Of a DNA stretch of 64,000 nt, positions 1-11,007 are shown piece after piece. How positions within the stretch are numbered: position 1 is the first letter of the stretch; every line of letters starts with the position of its first letter. A program made the position numbers and the translations under genes. The notes under the pieces were generated by a model. It did no database searches. It was given only the letters and a program-made list of their open reading frames with translations, and was not told the DNA's origin. The DNA comes from Brachionus manjavacas (Eukaryota; Rotifera; Eurotatoria; Ploima; Brachionidae), in contig JAHQIY010000003.1 in assembly GCA_019054805.1 (NCBI GenBank), positions 1,736,001 through 1,800,000 on the forward strand, read 5' to 3'.

Positions 1-350
1 AAAGAGTTGAATCTGTTACGTGGGAAAAATTTAAAAATCAATTATTAGAAACCCTGAAACTAGCTGATGTTCAGAGAGGGCTAAAATCTGAACTAAAAAT
101 TATTAAATTAACGTCAAATTTTGAGGACAACATAATGAAATTCCAAACAAAATATATAATATAGATGAGTTCGAATTAGTCTGGTTCTTTCTTGAAGCCC
201 TTGACCCAAAAGTTAGGGCCGAGTTAGAGAGTAAAAATGTAGAAACGCTAAATGATGCAATCCGGCATGCAAAAGTTTTTACAAAAGGATTGAGCAATTT
301 AAGCAAACCCACGGTTGTCAACTATTCAAGACAAAAAAATTTTGGGAATA
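1..350 (+). pseudogene. LTR-retrotransposon gag fragment, 5' part
   Basis: A degraded but readable frame runs through the first 350 bases, including FFLEALDPKVRAELESKN and an AIRHAKVF stretch. This helical, charged pattern is typical of the Gag matrix/capsid region of gypsy-type retrotransposons. There is a frameshift near 140-170, so it is not functional. The frame continues in the same sense on the far side of the LINE insertion at 351-2701, showing that the two pieces were once one ORF. The upstream part lies outside the window. The Gag assignment rests on general resemblance; the frame continuity is seen directly. Confidence 0.6.
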
Positions 351-749
351 TTATTTATTATTTTTATTAGTCAAGGTTAATCAACAGGCTAGTGCCCATG
401 CCTCATGAGACTGATTAACACTTCATTTATTTAATTAATTATTAATAAAAAAAAAATACATATATTAAAAATATTAAAATAAAATTTATAAAATTGAATA
501 GAGTTATTGATTTAATAGTTATTTGAAAAAATTTAACAATAAGCTATTTAAGTTAAACAATTCAAATTTAGAAACAAAATCTGTGTAAATTAAATTTATA
601 TTATTGAAAATTGATAGCTTAAACGTTGAAAACTTCAACATTGATCTCTTGATCACAAAGCAATTTATTAATCTTGAATAAAAATGTTCAAATGTTTTTT
701 CTCCACTTTTTGATTTGGCCATTGGTTCAATAAGGTTATTACTGTTCCT

Positions 750-1259
750 TTAAATATAATTCAAATTTTTTGAGTCATTTTTCTTTAATTTTTCTTTAAG
801 AATTAGCGAAGCATTGAAATAAAGTAGACATTTATAAGAAATAGTTAGCATCCTTTCAAAAATTCGATGTTGAAATGAATAAAGAGCATACTTTTCTAAA
901 GCGTTATTTATTTCATTAAAGCTGTTTGCTTCTAGCTTAAGATTTAAAAGTTTTATGATAGAGATATAATAACTTTTAGCTAATTTATTTATTGCTTCTT
1001 TTGAAAAATAGCATAAAAGCGTAGAGCAATAGTCAAAATACGGGAGGATAAAAGTCTTAAAAAACTGTATCTTTACTGAAGTAGCAAGATAGAAAATTCT
1101 CTTGATAGAAAATAATTTCCTATTAACTTGAATTGATAAATTAGATACAAATTTGGTAAAATTAAGATTTTGATCAATTATGAAGCCTAATAACTGTTTG
1201 ACAAGAATGTCCGTTTCTAAAACCATGTTGTCCTTTAAATAAAATCTTATTCGATTCAA
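750..1259 (-). pseudogene. LINE-A C-terminal RT (thumb and tail) after internal deletion
   Basis: An open frame of about 169 codons with LLGFIIDQNLNFTKFVSNL followed by FKTFILPYFDYCSTL. This is the region downstream of the YADD box in CR1/Jockey LINEs (LG-x-x-ID, then the P-x-F/L-x-YCS block). It overlaps the preceding RT fragment in another frame at about 1195-1259, which marks the deletion join. The remaining C-terminal coding remnants continue to about 519 and the 3' UTR follows. Confidence 0.75.
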
Positions 1260-1952
1260 AATAATAAGATATCTGTTTTGCTAAAAGTTTTTCAAAGATT
1301 TTTGCTATTGGTGATAGGATTGATATCCCCCGATAATTGTTTATATCTGACCTGTCACCTTTATTTTTAAATAAAGGATTAACAATGGCAATTTTCCAGT
1401 CTTCCGGAATATTTTTAAAAAATAAACAATTATTAAAGAGCTCATATAATAATGGAACAAAGAATTCGTTAAGATTTTGGATAATCTTGGTCTGAATTCC
1501 AACAAATCCAGGGGAGCTTGACGAAGGGAGTTCGTCAACAGCCTTTTTAATTTCATCCAAAGAGAATTCACAAAATGAAAATCCTGGAGTTAAAATATTT
1601 TCATTAAATTTTAATTCTCTAAATATATCAAAAATGTATTTGGCTGATTCATTTTCACTGGACAAAGAGGAAGATTCAATAGAAGCAAAGCAGCTATTAA
1701 ACATTTCCACTTGATCAACAGTATTTGAGGCTTTTTAACATCCCAACAAAGTTCTTCTGGAAAGCTGTCAAATTCAGCATCTCCTCTCAGTTTTATGGAT
1801 GTTTTATAAAAATTCCAGAATTTCTTAGAATTTTTGAAGTCATTAGACTTTTTAGCCTCAAAATATAATTTTATTTTTTGACGATTTAGTTTTTTATACT
1901 CCCTTCTAGCATCCCTATACTGTAAAAGATTCTGTTCTGTTTTATCCATCAT
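1174..1952 (-). pseudogene. LINE-A linker and N-terminal reverse transcriptase
   Basis: The linker region is open with a frame change near 1700 (KKFWNFYKTS, then FSFCEFSLDEIKKAVDEL). It continues into RT blocks 0-2: IPEDWKIAIVNPLFKNKGD, NNYRGISILSPIAKIFEKL and GQHGFRNGHSCQT. These precede the palm catalytic Asp box in intact elements. Soon after GFRNGHSC the sequence joins directly to a late RT segment, so everything from RT block A to the YADD box has been deleted. Confidence 0.85.
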
Positions 1953-2152
1953 ATAATTCTGATAGCAATAATCCCTAAAATTTCTAAATGATCTTAATTC
2001 AGCATCGAACCAAGGGGATTGCTCATTTTTCTTACGAATAGATTTTTTTAAAGGACAACATTCTTCTATAGCATTTATAATTGTTTCCTTAACAAAACCC
2101 CACTTATTCTCTATACTATCAAGCTTACGGAGTAAATTAAAATCAAATTTCC

Positions 2153-2700
2153 TTAAAAATTTCCAACTTTAGCAATATTTCTTTCATTGATTAACCTAAA
2201 ATGTGAAGTGGTAATATTAGATCTTTCAACGGAAATAGAAAAAGAGCCCAGTACAAATTTATGATCACTGAAAGGACAACCTACAATACTTGAAAAAGAA
2301 TCAAAATCTTCTTGATGTATAATATGATCAATATAACTTAGCTTAGCTTTAACTTCCCAAGAGTTGTTCAAGAAACTTATTCGTGAAGGTTCATTAGTTA
2401 AGCTTTTTAAATTATAATCCCTTAAAAATTTAACTAAACAATTTTCACCAGATTTATGATCCATATTTAAATCTCCTATAATCGTGGTTCTATAATTCAA
2501 ATTATAGGATAATAAAAATTGCTCAAGATTTTTAATGAAATCATAATCTGAATACGACGGTGGTTTGTAACAAAAGAGGAAATTAAAATTTTGTTTAACA
2601 GAGCTAACTTCAAAAGATATACCTTCAAAGTCAAGGTGAAAATGACAGTTTGTAATTTTCAGACTCTTTTTAACAAGGACAACAATACCTCCACTATCTC
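2153..2700 (-). pseudogene. LINE-A endonuclease domain (apurinic endonuclease type), truncated
   Basis: Reading leftward from the truncation point, the frame shows GGIVVLVKKSLKI, then IIGDLNMDHKSG (the catalytic GD-x-N motif), SYIDHIIH and FSDHKFVLG (the SDH motif). These are the C-terminal catalytic motifs of the exonuclease-endonuclease-phosphatase fold that nicks target DNA in CR1/Jockey-like LINEs. The N-terminal Asn/Glu motifs are missing because the copy is 5'-truncated. Confidence 0.85.
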
Positions 2701-2717
2701 TAAAAATTTTGGGAATA

Positions 2718-2860
2718 AGGATTCTTTTATGAAACCATCATAAATGGAAAAGAATATGTTTCAAAATTTAGAGGTCAGAAATATGACCATAATGGAAAAG
2801 AAAAATTTAGAAGTTAGAATGAGCTGAAGAAAAACTTAATTAAAATTATTTAAAATTTGT
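2718..2860 (+). pseudogene. gag fragment, continuation beyond the LINE insertion
   Basis: Immediately after the right-hand target duplication the plus-strand frame interrupted at 350 resumes (FGN, KDSFMKPS) but soon meets stops. It is basic and Gln/Asn-rich with no zinc knuckle visible. AT-rich DNA without recognisable coding follows to the microprotein gene at 3269. Confidence 0.4.
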
Positions 2861-3268
2861 ACAAAATTTTCTTTTTTTTTCTTTTTTTTTACAAAAAATT
2901 ACCCTTTTTAAAATAAGATATCACGTAAAATTACGTGAGAAAAAGTAATTTTTTTTTCCGAATTCAGGACCAAAAAACTTTAAAAATATCAAAATTTTCA
3001 AAAAATTGTGTAGTTTTGTAATTTTCCTTTTTACGTCATTAAGTAAAATTACCTAAAAACAGAAAATCATTTTAACTGTATATTAATATTTAATTTTTTA
3101 TCATCGCCGAATCTGGCATTAAATTTTTAAAATAAATCAATAAAAAAAAACTATTCATTTAAACATTTTTTTATGTTTATTAAAATTATAATAAAAAATA
3201 TTTAATAAAAGCATAGCATTTCTTCATTTGACGTATTTCTTTTTGGCTATAATTTTTACATTTTAAGT

Positions 3269-3382
3269 TTAGCAACATCCACAGCATGCACCGCCGCAAG
3301 TTCCTCTTAAAGTTCTTTTTGGTTTTTGCTCTTCTCTGTTAACTTGAGTAATGGTTGGGGCACTTGTAACTGGACTGCTCAT
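3269..3382 (-). CDS. Cys/Gly-rich microprotein, family member 1 (37 aa)
   Basis: A single short exon, ATG at 3382 to TAA at 3269, too short for ordinary ORF lists. The protein starts MSSPVTSAPTITQV, has a charged Lys/Arg/Glu middle (EEQKPKRTLRG) and ends in a Gly/Cys tail with five cysteines (CGGACCGCC). No signal peptide or membrane segment is visible. The start is fixed by exact alignment of the N-terminus with four paralogues in this window, closest to the one at 18618-18737; the pair also share about 200 bp of upstream sequence. A TATA box lies 62-70 nt upstream of the ATG. Function is unknown. Metal binding or disulfide cross-linking are guesses from the Cys content only. Confidence 0.8.
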   Translation of the reverse strand: MSSPVTSAPTITQVNREEQKPKRTLRGTCGGACCGCC

Positions 3383-3443
3383 TTTGATTCGATTTAAATG
3401 TGAAAAATTTAATTATATAAAAACTTTGAATCTCAATGCATTC

Positions 3444-3452
3444 ATTTATATA
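3444..3452 (-). promoter_or_regulatory. TATA box of microprotein gene 1
   Basis: Minus-strand TATATAAAT, 62-70 nt before the ATG. The matching position is occupied by a TATA element in all five paralogues. Upstream sequence (about 3470-3570) is conserved with the same region of gene 2 (about 18820-18930), including the shared string GCAATTTTTGATTGTAATG read on the plus strand. Confidence 0.65.
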
Positions 3453-3569
3453 CAATTCTCCATTATGTCTTTTTTTTGAATTTTGATAGTTGAACAACCT
3501 AAGAAAGAATTCAAGGTATTCAATAAATTAAAATAATTTTATTCAGCAATTTTTGATTGTAATGAAAAA

Positions 3570-4500
3570 AAAATCTTCTTTATCATCAACATTATTGTTT
3601 TCAATGGAAAATAGAAGTAAGTTATTGTTATATTTATAAACCAATAAGACATCAATTATTTTTTTGTTCATCATCATTACAAGTCAAAAAATCTTTTTTT
3701 TTGATAACTTATTTTAAAGATTTGTTAAAATTTCTGGCAATAAAATAAAGCAAAGCCATTCAAATTCATGGCAAAAAAATAAAGCAAAGTCATTTGGCAT
3801 ACGATGATCGTAAATAGTGCTTAAAAAGAATTGGAAATAAGACAAAATTATTCAATTAATAGCGAACATTATTTTAATCCTAAATTTTAATCTAATTTGT
3901 TTTTAATTTAAAAAAAATGAGCTAAAATAAAATTTAGTAAAATTATAAATATATTAATTTTTATCTGATTTAAAAAACGATTTAAAAAAAAAAAAGAATT
4001 TATTTAAATAATTTATAAATAAAAATTACTGTATTAATTGAACGTTATTTGACTTTATGTGACTTAAAATGATTAGCAAAATTATTTTCAGATCACCAGA
4101 TAATTCTTTTTATAGAAGCAATGTCAAAAAATTTATAAATGATAAATTTAGAAAATAATTTTAGTTAGCTTTAGTATAGTATAATTTTTTACAATAAATT
4201 TAAAATTCACATGAAATAATTTCACCGGTCGAAGTGACCGAAGAAGCATCCAGTGTTCTGTACCATGTTTTGTGAATTCTGTGTGATAGAAACACAAATG
4301 AAAATATTTTTTTTTAAACTTTTTTTAAAAATCAAAAAAAATACTTTAATCAAATATTTAAAGTTTAATCAGATTTATTTTATTTAGACAATAGTTTTTG
4401 CATCCAAAAAATTAAAGACTAAGTAAGATTCGACTAAACTATCTAGAAAAAATAAATTTTTAAATTGATAATTGAGATATAAGGTTAAAACTTATAACTT
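3570..4500. other. AT-rich intergenic stretch
   Basis: No coding frame or RNA gene recognised. One slightly GC-richer patch at about 4225-4290 contains the hairpin CGGTCGAAGTGACCG. The rest is poly-A/poly-T-rich DNA. Confidence 0.5.
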
Positions 4501-5042
4501 GTTCGGGATTTAGTAATTTATGATAATTTACGTAAAAATAGAAAATTAACCAGATTTTACTTAAAATTTGGTAAAATGTAATCAATTTAATGGTAAAAAA
4601 TTTTAAATTATAATTTTAAATCAAATTGAAAAAAAAATTTTATTTACATTTTTTTAAAGTGAAAAAAAATATCTTAAACAGTTTTGATGCTTTTTAATTG
4701 TTTGACCAACCTCCTTGATTTTCCTATTACTTTAATTATTATCTAGATTTTAATTTGAATTAATTATAATTTTATAATTTCAATTTTAATCTTTTTTAAA
4801 TGTTAATTTTGACATTTTGCCATTTTTTACCATTAAATTGAATACATTTTACGTAAATTAAGGTAATTTATTTTTTATACATAATTTTGAAAATGAATAT
4901 TGAAGGAAAAGGATAGGATTTTTTTTTAAAGGTGCCAAATTATTCAATCAATTTTTTGGACATTTTTTTACATAATTTTATTTTAAATTTGGTAAAATTA
5001 CTATTTTTTAACATAAATTATCGTAAATTACTAAATCCGGAA
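4501..5042. repeat. Old copy of Tc1-like palindromic MITE
   Basis: Degenerate relative of the intact element at 47417-48250. Both ends carry GGATTTAGTAATTTA-type sequence in inverted orientation (GGGATTTAGTAATTTATG at left, ATTACTAAATCCGGAAG at right). The interior shares GTTTGACCAACCTCCTTGAT with the intact copy, in the same orientation. The outermost bases are eroded and no TA duplication can be confirmed. Confidence 0.75.
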
Positions 5043-6545
5043 GACCATAAGTCAATACCGAAAGATTTAGATAATTTCCCTAGATAAAAGGTAAAAAAAA
5101 CTTCATTTTTTTAATTCTTTTCTTGTAAAAAAAATAAATCAATCAATGTTAAATTAAAAAAAAATACTCGTCTTAGTTATACATTAATTATAATAGAAAA
5201 TATTTTGCATAAATTTTGAACAGAATTATAAATAATTAAAAATTAATTTGGTTTAATTTTTTAAGTTTGAATTACAAAATGTATCCAATTTTGAAACAAC
5301 ATTGAAATAGTGCCATGTTTTAAATTTATTTTTCTGTTTCAAAAAAAAAAAATAATTTTAAGTAAAATTGCAAGCATTTTCATATTTGAAATTAAACTCT
5401 TTGGTGAAAAAGAATGAGTTTAATTTTTGTTTGGATATTTCAAAAAAATATTGAAAATTCTTTTTTAACTTTTAAAAAATTCAGTTATTTATTTTTTATC
5501 GAGAAAATGCTCCTTCAGAATAAAAACATTCTTAAAATTTATCAATTTTTGAAAAATGGAAAACAAAGGGGAGATATTTTTTTAAATTACAAATATTATC
5601 TTTAAGTATCATCATAAAAACCGTCAAACAACAGCGCCACAGGCTGTCACTCCTGCTTGGGATACAACCATTCCTACAGCTCATACACTACTACTGCTAA
5701 TATGAGTCGAAATTTTTTTTGTTAACTAAAATTTACCACGAGAAGATAGTTTTTTGAATTTTGGAAAAAAATTTCCAATTAAACATATCAACATTGCATT
5801 TTAAAATATTACATAACTCTAAGTTTACTTGTATTTAAATAGAAAATAAATCTTTTAACAAATCATCAAGACAATAAAAAATAGTTAATTAAGAATTTAA
5901 ACAAAAAACATAATTTCAACCTTCGTACCAAAACAAAAACTATGGTTCCACTAAACTATTGTGTCTTAGTGATTAGATTCATTAATTTAAACTTTGTTTT
6001 ATTTTTTTTTTTAATCGAACTAAATATTTAAAATATATTGAACTTTATTTATTCTCGTTAAAAAATTTAAAAAAAAATCTGTTTGATAATTCTTTTAAAA
6101 TTAGTTTCCAAAATTTCGACAAAAAAAATTGCATTTTAGATATTTTAATTTAAAAATGATAATTGGAAAAAATATCAAATAATTTAATTTTACTAAATGA
6201 GAAATTTTGAATTTTATCCTGTTTGATTTTTTAATAATAAAACCAATTCTAAAATGTCACAATATCAAAAACTTTGGCAACGCTTTATTAAGTCGAATAT
6301 CAGCCATCACTCAACAGTGGCATGAGTAAATTCCCATATTCTGAATTTCCATTTAGATAATGATGAAATCGAATATCAATATTCGAATAACTAAGAATTC
6401 AGAATAAAATCTTTTTCTAATAAAATTTTTAAAAAAAAAAGATTCCTGAAAAGTTTATTAAAAAACGATTTATTTGAATTAAATTTTTAAATTGAAAAAT
6501 ATTTAAAATAAAAATTTAAATTCAATAAGAAATTGAATTTGATAT
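5043..6545. other. AT-rich intergenic stretch with a small GC-richer island
   Basis: No gene recognised. An 80-bp GC-richer island (about 5625-5705, containing GCGCCACAGGCTGTCACTCC and CACTACTACTGC) may be a decayed LINE 3' end. That is only a resemblance to the tail of LINE-B near 56290-56350. Confidence 0.4.

Positions 6546-6577
<32 letters not shown>
6546..6577. repeat. (AAT)n microsatellite at a LINE 3' end
   Basis: About ten AAT units. It sits directly at the 3' end of the minus-strand LINE fragment that follows, which fits a microsatellite-type LINE tail. Confidence 0.85.
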
Positions 6578-6580
<3 letters not shown>

Positions 6581-6760
6581 TTAGCTACAATGTGCTAGGC
6601 ACATGAAATGAGGTTTAATCTCATCATAATAGCTCAATCAAATCAATTTTGTCAATTTTGTTTTTGAAAACGTTTAGAATAGAATTTGAATTTATAATTT
6701 CTTTATCCAGTTTGTTCCATACATTCACTACTCTATTGCTAAAGAAATTTTATCTTTTTT
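6578..6760 (-). pseudogene. LINE reverse transcriptase C-terminus (CR1/L2-like)
   Basis: Minus-strand frame NFFSNRVVNVWNKLDKEII followed by VFKNKIDKIDLIELL and two stops. F-S-x-R-x-x-x-x-WN-x-L-...-F-K-x-x-LD/ID is the characteristic C-terminal motif of CR1/L2-type LINE polymerases. Only this last part survives; the copy is strongly 5'-truncated and ends in the (AAT)n tract. Confidence 0.8.
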
Positions 6761-7169
6761 CCCAATTCTTCACCAGTTGTTTCTCCATAACAAACTCGGC
6801 ATGTTGAAGTTTATGATCAAAACTTTATATCAAATTGCTGATTTTATATTTAATAATAAATTTCCTGAAGATTTAGGTAGAATTTTATAAAATTCTTGAT
6901 GTAACATTGATTAACATAGTTTGTTACATTAAAATTTCAAAAAAAAAAAAATTTAAATTAATAGTATGTTCAAAATTAACTAAAATGATCGATTATTTTT
7001 GATTTTTTAGTAAAGTTAATAATGCAAATTAATTTAATTAATTAAATTAATTTTTTTCTTTATACATTCATTTTTTTTTCGATAAATTTCAATATTGTAT
7101 TTTTCAAATTTTATGCAATTTTTTTAATTTCAATCTAGAGTTGCATGCATTTTTAATATACTTTTTTTA

Positions 7170-8330
7170 ATTTTCAGAAAGTAAATGTGAACGGCTCGAC
7201 AGTGCACATGGACATAGCTGACGATCGTTGCAACGACAGCTCGACGAGGAGCAGGTCCAGCAAGAGCTCCTGCAGCAACAACAGCAACTCCAACAATCTC
7301 GTGTACACAGTCACCGGCCTGGCCAACATGATGGCGACAATGCAAACCCAGCTCCAAGTGCTGGCAGCCATTTTAAGAAATGTACTGGCAGCCAGGGATT
7401 GCCGACATTTTAAGGCTAGAGATTATCACGAGCTTGAGCTCCTGCTCGCCGTGTACAATGAGAACAATAGGCTCTCAGACCCCACTCAGGATAAGGAAGC
7501 GAAAACACCTCTTCTTTGTGGTGTCAAAAGTATTCTTCGATGAGAGGGAACTGGTGGACTAGTCAAACTACATCCCTCAAAGGCACAACGTAGTCGTAGT
7601 AACTACGAAGCCTCCCAGCTATTCAGGGAGGCTTCCGAAAACTGGAGCCCCCAAGACAAGTCGAAATAGAGCTATCTGCCTTTCATAGGCATCTTGAAGT
7701 TAATGATCAATTTTTGATGCTCAAAAGGATCAAACCATGTTTTAATTATTAAATAAATTGTTATTATTTAAAATAATAATTGCAGAGGTATATTTTTGGA
7801 TTTAACTTACTTTGTTAAATTTTAAGGTAAATCGGCAATGTCAAAATTAATATTGCAGAAGGCACACCATCTAAATGATACAATTTTAAGTGAATTATTT
7901 TTTGCAGACTTAAACGGAATTAACCTCTAGATTTAACAAAGTATGCTTAATCCAAAAATATACCAATACATACAAAAAATATACGCCAACCAAGGCAATG
8001 AAGGGTCGGCAAACCCAACTTCTACCACCACCAGCTCTCCTCCCTCCTCAGAAGAACCGTCATCTTTAGGGTTCAGACCTCCCACACTCGCTCCTCAGTC
8101 CGGTACTTAAATAGAAGTGGACGCGTATTTCGCGCCACCGACGGACATCCAAAAATTCTCAAAGGAGTTTGAGGTCCCTCGTGTCTCATGCGTAAGCTCA
8201 GGAGTGGTTCAGGGTGTGCCAGAACTAAAGGTTTTCGGCACAAAATAAAAGCCTACGACCCGGACAGGGATAGATTTCTAAACTCTCTACTAAGGGCTAA
8301 TTGGAAACGAATAGTTCTTTTTTTTCCTTA
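7170..8330 (+). other. GC-richer retroelement-like coding remnants
   Basis: Two islands (about 7180-7720 and 7985-8300) are much richer in G+C than their surroundings and contain open stretches. One frame has the coiled-coil-like QVQQELLQQQQQLQQ and others have EASQLFREASENWS and KAYDPDRDRFLNSLL. The first island is preceded by an acceptor-like TTTTCAG at about 7177. Composition and Gln/charged content suggest a retroelement Gag-type protein broken by frameshifts and by the MITE at 7787-7964. No diagnostic motif is visible, and an old host exon cannot be excluded. Confidence 0.35.
7787..7964. repeat. 178-bp inverted-repeat MITE
   Basis: The ends are about 34-bp inverted repeats: GGTATATTTTTGGATT plus TACTTTGTTAAAT at left, with the reverse complement at right. 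They differ only in a 5-bp patch in the middle of the arm. No coding capacity. A target duplication is not obvious. Confidence 0.8.
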
Positions 8331-9815
8331 TGAAAAATTGAAATTAAAAATAAAAAAATTTTCAGAAAATTTTTTAAAATCAATTTAGTGTTTCTTTTTT
8401 TAACTTTTTCATAAAAAATAATTCAAAGCTCAAAAATTTTTAATTTAAATAATTCAAAAGAAAAGGAAATATTTTTAACTAACGCAATGTCAAACGCAAG
8501 CCCGCCCAAACCACTGCCAGGGACCAAAACGCTAACATCACTAGGACTTATTTCTGAATGAAAAATAATTTTTTTGACATATTTTTTCTATTCCTTTTTT
8601 TCAGCATAAAGTTTTTATAGCTCAATTAGTATAGGTTTGTAGCAAAGAGAGCGCTCTTGTTCTCCCTCTGAAGAAAAGTCTCTAGAAAATTTGTTATGAT
8701 CTATACGCTCTAGTAGCTGCTAGAAATTGTCTTCGAATTAAAACAAATAATCTTTGTGTCCTTGGTCAAGAGAGTGAAAAGTTTTCAACGAATTGGACAC
8801 ACTTTTTTGGTTTTTCAAAATAATTTAAAATAGTTTTTGTACTTCAATGACATGAAGATTTTCGAAAATTTACGTAAATAAAAAAAGGGCCAAATAAAGA
8901 GAAATTTTGTTAACACTTGAAAGACCGATTTTTCTGTAAATCATTCGAATATATTTTCTACAAAATAAGATTATAATGCAAATTGTTAAAATTACTAGAA
9001 GTAAAATTTTAGAGAAAAAAAAAAATTCACATTTAAGTCATTTGGTTATGAATTTTTCGAATTTGGATATAATTTAACTAAAAAAAATTAATAGAAAAAT
9101 ATATATTGAAATAGCCATGCAAAATCTGTCAGATTCTATTCTTTCTAATCTTGCTGTTTTGTTATCGAAACATGCATATCTCATAAAAAGAAGAAACTAA
9201 TTTCTATACACAAAATTTGAAATTTTTTGTATACCGTAATTGTTTGACCACATCCAGACGAAAAAATTTAAAACCAATGTTAAAATGATTTGGAAATTCA
9301 AGTCAATTAAAGTAAACTCGAGTGGTGGATTTGGATTCCCAAGTTCGCGTAGCACGAGTTAAAATGATTTGGAAATTGATAAATGATTACTTTAATGGAA
9401 GATTTAGATTTTCAAAACTTGTGCTTTTTACAAGTAAATTAATTTTTTAATTTCTTTTATTTAGAAGAATCTTTAGAATTTTAAATTTGGAAAATCTTGA
9501 TAAAAATCGAAAAAATAATCGGAAAAGATTCTGCGAAATTGTAAACTTTCTTAAAGTAAATTATTAAATTTAAATTAAAATTTACATTTTTTCATTTTGT
9601 TCTTTTAAGTCATCAAATGCATCTTTAATTCTGTCGAACAGCTCAAAGGTACGATTACATTTTTTTCATTCAGAAAAATATTTAAATTTTTTTTAAAGAG
9701 AAAATTACCGTCGGCTATTTACCGCGACAGAATAAATAGTTGCATTTTCAGAGCATAAATTATTTACTGTGCAGTAAATAAAATAATTGATTTAAAAACT
9801 GAGGATTTTAAGAGA
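8331..9815. other. AT-rich stretch without recognised genes
   Basis: Holds a short island at 8490-8540 and another at 8620-8790 (with AAAGAGAGCGCTCTT). A partial direct repeat starts GTTAAAATGATTTGGAAATT at about 9278 and 9357. No coding frame is convincing. Confidence 0.4.
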
Positions 9816-11007
9816 ATGATTGAAAGTATTGAAGTATTTTTATTATTCTTACATTTATTTTATTTTTGTATTCTGTTAGATTCAAATATTTTGCCTGAGG
9901 AAGTTTTAATAAATAAATCTGAAAATCGTAATATTATTTACGATCTTTATAGCTCAAATATAAAAATTGAATTTGATGAGCAAAAAATGGAAGACTTTGA
10001 ATCCCATTTCCTTTTTCAAGGAAAACCGGTTGAAATCGAGTTTAAAGTTTGCCAGCCTTAATCAAAAGCTTGACGAACTGAAGAATAAGCCTCAGACCGA
10101 AGAGAAGTCTTCAAGCTCTAAAAGAATCAACTTGAGCAAAAAATTCCTGTAAATTTATTATTATTTTTATAATATTTAATTTTTATTTTAATTTATTTTT
10201 TTTTTAGGTCAAGTCGCCAATCGTCATTATGGGCCGACAAATACCTTCGACTATTGAAAAACTATTAAAATCGAGACTTGTCGAAGACACTCAATCGGGA
10301 GAAACTTCGGAGTCTGGGAGTGAAATGGTTGAAAGTAGGACCATTTGCACACTGACCACCAAAACAAATGAAACGGTCACGGCACCAAGTGCTTGAACAT
10401 CATTGGAAGCAACAGCAAGCCAAATTAATGTTCCTGGTTGCTCAAATCAAAATGACATGGATGACGAAGAAGCAGAGGAAGAGGAAGAGGATTTTATCCC
10501 ACCTGAGGAAATCCTTAAACAACAACTTATGTCAGAATTTAAGCGAAATTCTAAGTTTGATCTTAGAGATGTTGGGTATTTTGTAAGGCTTTATTAAATA
10601 ATTTTTTTAAGAAGTGTATTTTAACAATAATTTTACAAATTAAGATCAATGGCATAATTGGGCACAAATTTGAAGAAGGTCAATATAAACTCCTGCTGTA
10701 ATGGGATAAAGTTGGAAAAAAAGAATACCAAGAGTAAATTTAATATCTTTTTCTTAAAAAACTTTTATTTTAATTTTGCGTAGTTCATGGGAAGCCTTCT
10801 CGGACGTGTATGCGCACAACTTTTTACAAAAATTATTTGAGAAAAAACAAAATCAAATTTAAGCGCTGCAGGCTCAAAAAAGCTACAGATGGGACAAACC
10901 ATTTCAAATTAGCAGCCGATTTAACAAAAGAACAATTGGGTTTAGCCGACAAAACCTTTAAAACAATTGGAAAAGGTCCGATTACAAAGAAGAAAAGAAA
11001 AATTTGA
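9816..11007 (+). pseudogene. Broken chromodomain-protein gene with short introns
   Basis: Three exons can be followed: 10208-10582, 10645-10733 and from 10784, separated by short GT...AG introns whose phases match. Across the last joins the frame spells a chromodomain core: DVGYFINGIIGHKFEEGQYK, then W and the conserved DSWEAF (the usual TWEP position), then a helical tail FLQKLFEKK. The exon before it has an acidic run (DDEEAEEEEEDF). The gene is broken by TGA at 10394-10396, by TAA at 10699-10701 inside the chromodomain, and by a frameshift near 10850 into a Lys-rich tail ending at 11007. The upstream ORF 9816-10061 may be a further, also frameshifted, exon. Chromodomains read methylated histone tails. 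A host gene relic or transposon-borne chromodomain are both possible. Confidence 0.6.

Larger units (their letters stand above)
351..2701 (-). mobile_element. LINE-A copy 1, 5'-truncated non-LTR retrotransposon
   Basis: Minus-strand LINE inserted into the gag frame. The 16-bp sequence AAAAATTTTGGGAATA stands on both sides (335-350 and 2702-2717), a clean target-site duplication. The 3' end (low coordinates) has an A/T-rich tail and a 3' UTR block around 363-425 that recurs at 19186-19260 and, on the plus strand, at 39065-39125. The 5' end is truncated inside the endonuclease domain, as expected from aborted target-primed reverse transcription. The reverse transcriptase has lost its catalytic core (no F-x-D-x-x-K-A-F, QGS or YADD box). 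It is dead. Confidence 0.9.

Noticed and set aside
5414-5605. 63-codon ORF (plus)
   Set aside because: AT-driven Phe/Leu/Lys/Asn composition without motif, promoter or relatives.
7130-7371. Two minus-strand ORFs over the 7.2-kb GC-rich island
   Set aside because: Shadows of the plus-strand Gln-rich frames (CTG/TTG repeats reading as Leu/Val/Ala).
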